Origin: Aeromicrobium sp.
GTDB lineage: Bacteria > Actinomycetota > Actinomycetes > Propionibacteriales > Nocardioidaceae
DNA length: 35,008 bases
Assembly: GCA_008017265.1 (NCBI GenBank)
Contig: SSHC01000105.1
Coordinates: 1-35,008 of the forward strand
Direction: 5' to 3'
The notes below the pieces were generated by a model. The model saw only the letters and a list, made by a program, of their open reading frames with translations, was not told the DNA's origin and searched no databases. Numbering within the stretch: the first letter of the stretch is position 1; every line of letters begins with the position of its first letter. A program made the position numbers and the translations under genes. Below, in pieces: positions 26,934 through 35,008 of this stretch.

Positions 26934-28306
26934 CCCGACTTGAAGACCACCCCACCACAACGGGAACACTCGTTCGGTGGGTCCCCAGCGCAGTCAGCTT
27001 GCAGGCGATCGAAACGAACACGCCCACAAAACGTCGTGGCTCCTACATGCAAGAAGCTCATCTTGGCTTGCGTAACGCGATGGCTCGCGAAGGAAAGTCC
27101 GATGCGAGTTGGATTGGTCTCTCCTTCGATTTGCCAGCAAACACAGACATGAATTCAATTGCGCACGCGCTCGACAAGCTGGCTGAGCGGCACAGTATTT
27201 TCCGCGGCTGGTTCAGCGGCTCAGACGGTGAATACGCATGGCATGAACTCGCTGAAGGCGAACTGTCATTCGAAACCGAACTGGTTGGCGAAGCACCCAC
27301 CGAGGCTGACGTTAAAAGCTTCGTTTTGAACGAACTCACCACCGCATGCACACCATTTGACACGATCGGCTGGCGCCTATGCGGGGTCATCGGCGAGGAC
27401 AAGATGGTCTTGTACATCGGACAAGACCACATTTACACCGACGGATTCAGCGCCATCTTGATGTTCAGCGAGTTTATTGCGCTGCTCAACGATCCCAACG
27501 CCATCGACACCATGCACCCGGTGGGGGCGTTCCAAGATTTTGCTGAAATTGAACGTGCGGCTGCCGACCTGGCCACGATCGACCATCCTGCGGTCCAGCA
27601 GTGGGCAGCATTCGCGCTCGCCGATCCAGAAGGCGGCACACCCCGATTCCCGATGGACACCGGCATCGCCGTGGGCCAAAAGACCGAACTCGGCCCGTAT
27701 CGCCTCGACCTGTTTACCGCCGAGGAAGATGCTCGACTCGATGCCTACGCGCGTTCCATCGGAGCAACCTTCCCTAGCTTGCTGCACGCGGCACTAGCGA
27801 TTGCTACGCGAGACGTAGCCGGCAAATCGCTTCACCGCTTCCTCAACCCCGTACATACGCGCAATGATCCGCAGTGGTGGTTGTCAATGGGCTGGTACAT
27901 CAACGTGGTGCCCGTGATGGCACAACTGACCGAGACCGACACTCTCGAAAGTGTCGCGGTCACGATGCGAGAGAGCCTGCGCGCGGGTATGGATGTGGCC
28001 GAACTTCCCGCGCTGCGCGTCATGGAACTCATTCAGGAAGTGTTCGGGTTCGATCCCGAAAGCGCAGGTCGCCCGCCGATCATCTCCTACCTCGACGGCC
28101 GCAACCTGCCGGGTCAAGAGATTTGGGACGAGCACCGTTTCCACGGCCTCACCGGCGCCGGAGAACACGACGACGTCAACGTCTGGCTCAACCGTATGCC
28201 TCACGAAACCTACGTTATGTGTGCTGTACCTGATACGGAACAAGCAATGAAAGCGGTCGACGACTACTTCACCTACGCGCGTGACTTGCTGCGCGCCCTC
28301 TTGTGA
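26924..28306 (+). CDS. Second stand-alone condensation-domain (PapA-like) acyltransferase
   Basis: HxxxDG motif in LYIGQDHIYTDGFSAIL; LSMGWYINVVPVM; IISYLDGRNLPGQEIWDEHRFHGL...NVWLNRMPHETYVMCAVPDT. Paralogous to and overlapping the upstream gene. Confidence 0.82.
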   Translation: MQMTRLEDHPTTTGTLVRWVPSAVSLQAIETNTPTKRRGSYMQEAHLGLRNAMAREGKSDASWIGLSFDLPANTDMNSIAHALDKLAERHSIFRGWFSGSDGEYAWHELAEGELSFETELVGEAPTEADVKSFVLNELTTACTPFDTIGWRLCGVIGEDKMVLYIGQDHIYTDGFSAILMFSEFIALLNDPNAIDTMHPVGAFQDFAEIERAAADLATIDHPAVQQWAAFALADPEGGTPRFPMDTGIAVGQKTELGPYRLDLFTAEEDARLDAYARSIGATFPSLLHAALAIATRDVAGKSLHRFLNPVHTRNDPQWWLSMGWYINVVPVMAQLTETDTLESVAVTMRESLRAGMDVAELPALRVMELIQEVFGFDPESAGRPPIISYLDGRNLPGQEIWDEHRFHGLTGAGEHDDVNVWLNRMPHETYVMCAVPDTEQAMKAVDDYFTYARDLLRALL

Positions 28307-28325
28307 ACCGCAGTAATCGAGAACG

Positions 28326-29234
28326 CTAATTCGCCGCCGTGAGCGCGATCCCGTCAAGAATGTCGCGTTCACTCACGACAACCACCCGGTTCGAGACGTT
28401 GGCGTGGGTAAGGATCCGCTGAACAATTAGCGATCCACCACCGATGACGTCGGCGCGCCCCGGATGCATGAAACCAAGTTCGCTTCGTTGCTCGACCGTG
28501 CGCGCCACGAGGTCTGCGGCCGAGGCAGCGAAGTCATCGAATGAGATACGCGAACCGTGAATTCGTTCACTGTCGTAATCGCTCAGCCCCAGAGCATGCG
28601 CCGCGATTGACGTGACGGTCCCCGCGACCATGATGAGGGTTTCTGTCACTGGCAGCGAAGTCAGAATCGGCACAATATGGCTGTCGATCGTGGCAATGCA
28701 GGCATCAATTTCGCTCCGTGTGGGCGGATCGCTGGCGAGGTGCCGTTCGGTCAACCGCACACAGCCGATGTTGACCGACTGCGCGAACGACGGCACGCCT
28801 TCACCTTGGACGAACTCGGTAGACCCTCCGCCGATATCGATGACCAGCGTGGGGCCTTCGCCCAATTCGCGACTCGCCCCGATGAACGACGCGGTTGCTT
28901 CTTGTTCGCCTGTAAAAACCTGCGGATAGACACCCAAGACGTCATATACAACAGTCGAAAACTCCTGGGCATTGGCGGCGTCACGGGTGGCAGACGTCGC
29001 TGCGAACGAGATTTTCTCAACACCAGCGGTCTCAATTAGTTCGCGGTACTCGCGGCACGCTTCCAACGTTCGCGCGATTGCTTCATCCGCCAACCGACCG
29101 GTCTGGTCCACGCCTTGTCCAAGTCGCACAATCCGCATCTCGCGCACGAGATCCGTTTTTGAATCCCCGTCGATATCGGCAATCAACAACCTGATCGAAT
29201 TCGTGCCGCAATCGATCGCGGCGACCCTCGTCAT
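28326..29234 (-). CDS. ppx: Ppx/GppA family exopolyphosphatase/phosphatase
   Basis: AAIDCGTNSIRLLIADI and LVIDIGGGSTEFVQG. Confidence 0.93.
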   Translation of the reverse strand: MTRVAAIDCGTNSIRLLIADIDGDSKTDLVREMRIVRLGQGVDQTGRLADEAIARTLEACREYRELIETAGVEKISFAATSATRDAANAQEFSTVVYDVLGVYPQVFTGEQEATASFIGASRELGEGPTLVIDIGGGSTEFVQGEGVPSFAQSVNIGCVRLTERHLASDPPTRSEIDACIATIDSHIVPILTSLPVTETLIMVAGTVTSIAAHALGLSDYDSERIHGSRISFDDFAASAADLVARTVEQRSELGFMHPGRADVIGGGSLIVQRILTHANVSNRVVVVSERDILDGIALTAAN

Positions 29235-29743
29235 GCATCCGCCTGGACATCAGGCACCCAACCGGCCGCACAACGCGAATTGCCCCACCAGTCGCCCAGC
29301 AATGCGATTGCCTCATCACCAAGAGGATTGACACCGGGACCCTTGGCGAGCGAATGCCCCACTAAGACGTGCAAGCATTTGACCCGCGTGGGCATACCGC
29401 CAGCTGAAATCCCACCAATCTCAGGAACATGACCGAGTGCTTCTCGCTCGGCTAAATATGACTCGTGAGCGGCCTGATACTTCGCAGCGAGCTCGGCATC
29501 TTCGGTTAACCGCTGGGACCAGTCAGCCATCAACCCCGATGCTTCTAACGAACCGATCGCACCCGTCAGTCGTGGACACGTCAGGTAGTAGAGAGTTGGG
29601 AACGGCGTTCCGTCCGGCAAGCGCGGCTCCGTCTTCACCGCGTTCGGGTGCCCAGACGGACACCGTGACGACACCTCAATAGCGCCTCGTGGAACTCGCC
29701 CCAACTGTTCGGCGATCATCGCTTCATCGGCTGCGTCGATCAT
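29231..29743 (-). CDS. DUF501 domain protein
   Basis: IAEQLGRVPRGAIEVSSRCPSGHPNAVKTEPRLPDGTPFPTLYYLTCPRL; the conserved actinobacterial eno-ftsB-DUF501-ppx order. Confidence 0.92.
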   Translation of the reverse strand: MIDAADEAMIAEQLGRVPRGAIEVSSRCPSGHPNAVKTEPRLPDGTPFPTLYYLTCPRLTGAIGSLEASGLMADWSQRLTEDAELAAKYQAAHESYLAEREALGHVPEIGGISAGGMPTRVKCLHVLVGHSLAKGPGVNPLGDEAIALLGDWWGNSRCAAGWVPDVQADA

Positions 29744-30348
29744 CAGTCCTTCTTCTTTTTCAACACGGTTTCAGGGTCAAGATCACCCGTAGAAATGGAC
29801 TCGGGCGGATGATCTACAGCGTGAAATGAGCCACTCAGTCGATCAACCCACGTCTGTTCAACCAGCGGCACCGGCTCGTCCAATGTTGAGCCTTCGCCCT
29901 TCAACTGGCCATCAAGTCCAATGACGCGGTAGCCAACTTCGCCCGGCATGACCCAGCCGAAACGCTCCCGCGCCTGATTGCGAATGAACGCCGGATCTTG
30001 CCACCGTTCTTCGATGTCTTCAAGCTCCGCGATCTCATCTTCCGCGATCCTGATTCGAAGTTCGAGCGCAGCAATCTCTTGCCGCTGTTTCCACCAAGCG
30101 TTCAACGATGTGGCGTAGGAAGTAAGGAGCAAGATCCCAACGATCACGAGTGCTACGGCACGGCCGGTAAACCGTGAACCCGACGGCTTCTCGACCGCGG
30201 CCGCGCGCGGCGGCAAAGTCGCAACACCGCGAGCAGAACCCGAACCCGAGGACTTTCCCGAACCCGAGGACTTAGCCGAGCCCGTCACGGACTGTTCGCG
30301 CCGCTTGGATGCGGGGCGACGCGTCTCGTGACGGCCTCGTTCTGCCAT
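29743..30348 (-). CDS. Septum formation initiator family protein (FtsB/DivIC-like)
   Basis: One TM followed by a coiled-coil (WWKQRQEIAALELRIRIAEDEIAELEDIEERWQDPAFIRNQARERFGWVMPGE). Confidence 0.9.
   Translation of the reverse strand: MAERGRHETRRPASKRREQSVTGSAKSSGSGKSSGSGSARGVATLPPRAAAVEKPSGSRFTGRAVALVIVGILLLTSYATSLNAWWKQRQEIAALELRIRIAEDEIAELEDIEERWQDPAFIRNQARERFGWVMPGEVGYRVIGLDGQLKGEGSTLDEPVPLVEQTWVDRLSGSFHAVDHPPESISTGDLDPETVLKKKKD
30239..30274. repeat. Two-copy 18-bp tandem repeat inside the ftsB-like gene
   Basis: CCCGAACCCGAGGACTTT / CCCGAACCCGAGGACTTA (17 of 18), in frame, encoding KSSGSGKSSGSG. Confidence 0.85.
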
Positions 30349-30351
30349 CGA

Positions 30352-31683
<1,332 letters not shown>

Positions 31684-31721
31684 TCACTCGGATTCACCCT
31701 CGCCCGTGTCCCGACGAGAAG

Positions 31722-32330
31722 TCAGGACAGGTCGTGGAGCACGCGGATCTGATCACGGAGTGCAGTCTCGGCGTCAATTCCAGCCGCATGCGCCTGCGCC
31801 ACAAGCTGTATCAGTTGTTCAGCGATTGAATCGCCTTGCGGGACCAGTCCGCCACGCTCAATGTGTTTTTGTGCCATCAGCAAGGCCGGCAGTGCTGGCA
31901 ACTTCGCGGGCTCGATAGACCCTTCAGCGCCCTGGCCGGCTGACTGTTCGGCTTTCATGCGTTGCCAGAGCGCGTCCACCTCCGCGAGGTCTCGCACCTG
32001 TTCATCCCCGAAAACATGAGGACTCCGATGAATGAGCTTCTCTGTAATGGCCGCGGCGACGTCGTTGAAGCCCCAAGCTTCCGGCCCGCTTTCGGCGATC
32101 GCGGCGTGGAAAACGATCTGCATGAGGACGTCGCCGAGTTCATCCTTAATCGCGATGGGATCGCCCGAATCGATGGCATCGACTGCCTCAAACGCTTCTT
32201 CAAGGAGATATCGCCGTAACGATTCGTGCGTTTGTTCTTGCGTCCACGGGCACTCGGCCCTCAGGCGTGCCATCACCGCTACGAGACGGTCAACCTGATC
32301 TTCTGGCAGGTCAAACTCGCTCGTAGCCAC
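31722..32330 (-). CDS. mazG: MazG nucleotide pyrophosphohydrolase
   Basis: VMARLRAECPWTQEQTHESLRRYLLEEAFEAVDAID...IKDELGDVLMQIVFHA. Confidence 0.95.
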   Translation of the reverse strand: MATSEFDLPEDQVDRLVAVMARLRAECPWTQEQTHESLRRYLLEEAFEAVDAIDSGDPIAIKDELGDVLMQIVFHAAIAESGPEAWGFNDVAAAITEKLIHRSPHVFGDEQVRDLAEVDALWQRMKAEQSAGQGAEGSIEPAKLPALPALLMAQKHIERGGLVPQGDSIAEQLIQLVAQAHAAGIDAETALRDQIRVLHDLS

Positions 32331-32340
32331 GTTCGCGAAC

Positions 32341-32970
32341 CTAGTTGCTGCACTGAAGCGCGAGCGAACGCTCGTCCGGCGCAGGCGCGTCGAAGTTCAC
32401 TGTCGCGACTGACAGCGAACCGGAGTCGGCAATCTGGGTAAGTTCGGGAGACAAACCAAAGCGCGGATCGATCTCGATGTCTTGATCAGCGAGCGCCTTT
32501 TGCAGTTCCTGCATTCCCAACTGCGCAAGGGCTTCAGGGTTCTTTTCCTCAGGCGCGACGGCGCGACCCAACTCAGTGGCGATCGCACCCATGCGCATGT
32601 TCGCTTGGTAGATCGAATCGAACGCGGCACGATCGTCGGCGGTTAAAGAGTCGCGGAAGGCAGCAACTTCAGCGGTAAGTTCGTCATCCACGGTGACTTT
32701 GATGCCTCGTTCTTTGGCAATTTGTTCGGAAACCTCAGTGATAACGAGGCTCGCGATCGCTTGGAGTCGCATTTGCGTATTGTCGGTTGCCGAACCCTCA
32801 GGTTGGCCCACCATGTTCACCTGGCAGAACGTCCGGGCGGCTTCGTCGGCCGTCTGCATGGTGATTCGTTCACCGTTGACGACCGCGGCCGCTCCCGGGT
32901 TGACCGAACCACACGCCGACAACAAGCCAGCAACAACTGCTAATCCAAGAATGCGAGACTTCAAAGCCAT
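32341..32970 (-). CDS. SurA N-terminal-domain-like lipoprotein
   Basis: Lipobox LLSACGS; PGAAAVVNGERITMQTADEAARTFC; located between mazG and mfd as in other actinobacteria. Confidence 0.72.
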   Translation of the reverse strand: MALKSRILGLAVVAGLLSACGSVNPGAAAVVNGERITMQTADEAARTFCQVNMVGQPEGSATDNTQMRLQAIASLVITEVSEQIAKERGIKVTVDDELTAEVAAFRDSLTADDRAAFDSIYQANMRMGAIATELGRAVAPEEKNPEALAQLGMQELQKALADQDIEIDPRFGLSPELTQIADSGSLSVATVNFDAPAPDERSLALQCSN

Positions 32971-33039
32971 AGGTCACAGCCTAGCCTCGCTGTGCCAAGA
33001 AAAGGCTCACACCCACCTCGATTCGACGCGGTGACTAGC

Positions 33040-33978
33040 ATGAATCGCATGCTCGGCAACCCATCAGTGACAATCGCAGTGCTTACGTTCAAGCGTCCGC
33101 GCGACATCGACGAAGCCCTACCCCTACTTGTCGACCAAGTTGCGCGCTATGACGGTGCGGGCACAGTTCTCGTCATTGACAACGATGCGAACGCCTCAGC
33201 AGCCGACGTTGTGGGCTCACATACGGACCCTCGCATCAAGTATGTCGTTGAGAGTACGCCCGGGATCGCCGCTGCCCGCAATCGCGCACTCAGCGAGACC
33301 ACCACTGACCTGATCATCTTTATCGACGACGACGAACGTCCGAGCCACGATTGGCTCGCGCTCATGGTTGGCGAATACCGCAAGCATCCTGGCACGCTCG
33401 GCGTTTTCGGCCTCGTTGACTCAACTTTCGGTGACGATCCAGACCCGTGGCTCGTGGCTGGCAAGTTTTTTGAGCGACGCAAGCCCCCTACTGGCACGTC
33501 ACTTGATGTGGTCGCCACCAACAATCTGCTGCTCGATATGGCTCGCCTGCGCGAACTCGACTTGAAATTTGACAATGCTTACGGAATCAGTGGCGGTTCA
33601 GACACCATGTTCAGTCGTCAAGCACGCCAACGCGGCGGCACGTTTTTCTTCTGCGCCGAAGCGCTCGTACACGATGTTGTGCCGGAAGATCGGGCGACTC
33701 GACAGTGGGTTCTCCAACGTGCGCACCGGAGCGGGAACAGTTGGAGCCGCACCCAAATTGACGTCATCGATTCGGCGCCGAAGCGCCTCGCGGCCAGACT
33801 CAAACTCACCGCGAGTGGCCTCGCCCGCGTTGGTTTCGGAATTGTTCGAGGCACGTTTGGGTTTGTGACCCGAAATCTCTCACAGCGCGCTCAAGGCGCC
33901 CGCAATATCTACCGAGGTGCGGGCCTGATTTCCGGAGCGTGGGGACACACTCACGTCGAGTACGCCCGCAAGCAGTAG
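33040..33978 (+). CDS. Family 2 glycosyltransferase
   Basis: VTIAVLTFKRPRDIDEALPLLVDQV, TPGIAAARNRALSETTTDLIIFIDDDERPSHDWLALM. Start ATG 33040 or 33049. Confidence 0.92.
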   Translation: MNRMLGNPSVTIAVLTFKRPRDIDEALPLLVDQVARYDGAGTVLVIDNDANASAADVVGSHTDPRIKYVVESTPGIAAARNRALSETTTDLIIFIDDDERPSHDWLALMVGEYRKHPGTLGVFGLVDSTFGDDPDPWLVAGKFFERRKPPTGTSLDVVATNNLLLDMARLRELDLKFDNAYGISGGSDTMFSRQARQRGGTFFFCAEALVHDVVPEDRATRQWVLQRAHRSGNSWSRTQIDVIDSAPKRLAARLKLTASGLARVGFGIVRGTFGFVTRNLSQRAQGARNIYRGAGLISGAWGHTHVEYARKQ

Positions 33979-34004
33979 CCTGCCCGGATGTCCGGCCCGG
34001 GCGT

Positions 34005-35008
34005 TCACCCGTTGATCGTGTCGATCGTGTCCGAAACCCATGCCAGCAAGGCACGTCCGCGAAGGGGCTTACCTCCGAATCCCGGTTCTTTAGGTTGCGG
34101 AATCTGAAGCACGCCTGCGGCTTCCTTGTAGAGACTCTTGGGATGGATCCTCGCCATCCGCACTTTGCCGGACTCAGGCAACACGACTGGAGAGAAATGC
34201 ATATTTGAGCCGGCCGCCGTGACTTCACGCAAGCCACTGGCACGCACCTTGATGCGCAACAAGGCCACTTCGATGAGCAACTCGACCGGCTCGGGCAGTG
34301 GCCCGTATCGGTCCTTGAGTTCGGCGACGATCTGATCGACGTCTTCGCTCGTGCGCACCTGCGCCAAATGCTTATACATTTCGAGCCGTAGCCGCTCACT
34401 CGAAACATAATCGTGCGGCAAGTGGGCCTCGATTGGCAGCTCCATGCGCACTTCGGGTTCGGGCCCGTCTTCGCCACGGAACTCCGCCACGGCTTCGCCC
34501 ACGAGCCGGATATACAAGTCAAACCCGACATCAGCAATATGGCCCGATTGTTCACCACCCAAGAGGTTCCCGGCGCCTCGAATCTCAAGATCCTTCATCG
34601 CCACAGCCATACCGCCGCCCAACTCAGAGTGCGATGCGATCGTCTGCAGTCGATCGTGTGCGGTTTCGCTCAAGGGCTTGTCTGGCGGATACAGGAAGTA
34701 CGCGTACGCGCGTTCACGGCTTCGGCCGACGCGTCCACGCAATTGATGCAATTGTGACAACCCGAGCGTGTCAGCGCGTTCGATAATCATCGTGTTCGCG
34801 TTGGAGACGTCCAGACCCGATTCGACGATCGTGGTGCACACGAGCACGTCGAAGTTCCCTTCCCAGAACTGCACCATGACTTCTTCGAGTCGCGCCTCCC
34901 CCATTTGCCCATGTGCCGCCGCGATGCGCGCTTCGGGAACGAGTTCTTTCAACGCCGCGACTGCTCGATCGATGCTCTGCACGCGGTTATGAATGAAGAA
35001 CACTTGGC
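34005..35008 (-). CDS. mfd: Transcription-repair coupling factor, C-terminal part (truncated by window edge)
   Basis: MFFIHNRVQSI..., FDVLVCTTIVESGLDVSNANTMIIERADTLGLSQLHQLRGRVGRSRERAYAYFLYP, GAGNLLGGEQSGHIADVGFDLY. Confidence 0.96.
   Translation of the reverse strand, partial: QVFFIHNRVQSIDRAVAALKELVPEARIAAAHGQMGEARLEEVMVQFWEGNFDVLVCTTIVESGLDVSNANTMIIERADTLGLSQLHQLRGRVGRSRERAYAYFLYPPDKPLSETAHDRLQTIASHSELGGGMAVAMKDLEIRGAGNLLGGEQSGHIADVGFDLYIRLVGEAVAEFRGEDGPEPEVRMELPIEAHLPHDYVSSERLRLEMYKHLAQVRTSEDVDQIVAELKDRYGPLPEPVELLIEVALLRIKVRASGLREVTAAGSNMHFSPVVLPESGKVRMARIHPKSLYKEAAGVLQIPQPKEPGFGGKPLRGRALLAWVSDTIDTING

Overview
This 35 kb window is a densely packed actinobacterial chromosome segment with short intergenic gaps, many 1-4 nt start/stop overlaps, and GTG starts. 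It has about 35 supported protein-coding genes, one tRNA gene on the minus strand, and no visible rRNA, CRISPR array or transposase. Left to right: class-III aminotransferase (5' truncated) and FGGY sugar kinase; a higBA-type toxin-antitoxin pair; a small Cys-rich protein divergent from a CoA-disulfide-reductase/rhodanese fusion, with a perfect CsoR/CstR-like palindrome between them; mca, DUF4307, greA; threonine ammonia-lyase; AI-2E transporter; msrA; GT87; pirin; Tyr phosphatase; SGNH hydrolase; Bax-inhibitor-1 family; a PadR plus membrane protein pair; trmB; glpD; aminotransferase; YigZ; a CueP-family lipoprotein; a tRNA with anticodon UAA; a large FtsX-like permease; two tandem stand-alone condensation-domain (PapA-like) acyltransferases; ppx; DUF501; FtsB/DivIC-like; eno; mazG; SurA-like lipoprotein; GT2; and mfd (truncated). 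Most of this is ordinary core genome. The points most worth a second look are: (1) a tRNA with UAA anticodon and Leu-like features but a short class-I variable loop; (2) the tandem PapA-like acyltransferases next to an FtsX permease that has no visible ATPase, with a strong palindrome in the shared intergenic region; (3) the CsoR/CstR-like operator controlling a probable persulfide/CoA-disulfide module. I found no convincing entirely new multi-gene system. All family assignments come from motif recognition by eye, with no database search.
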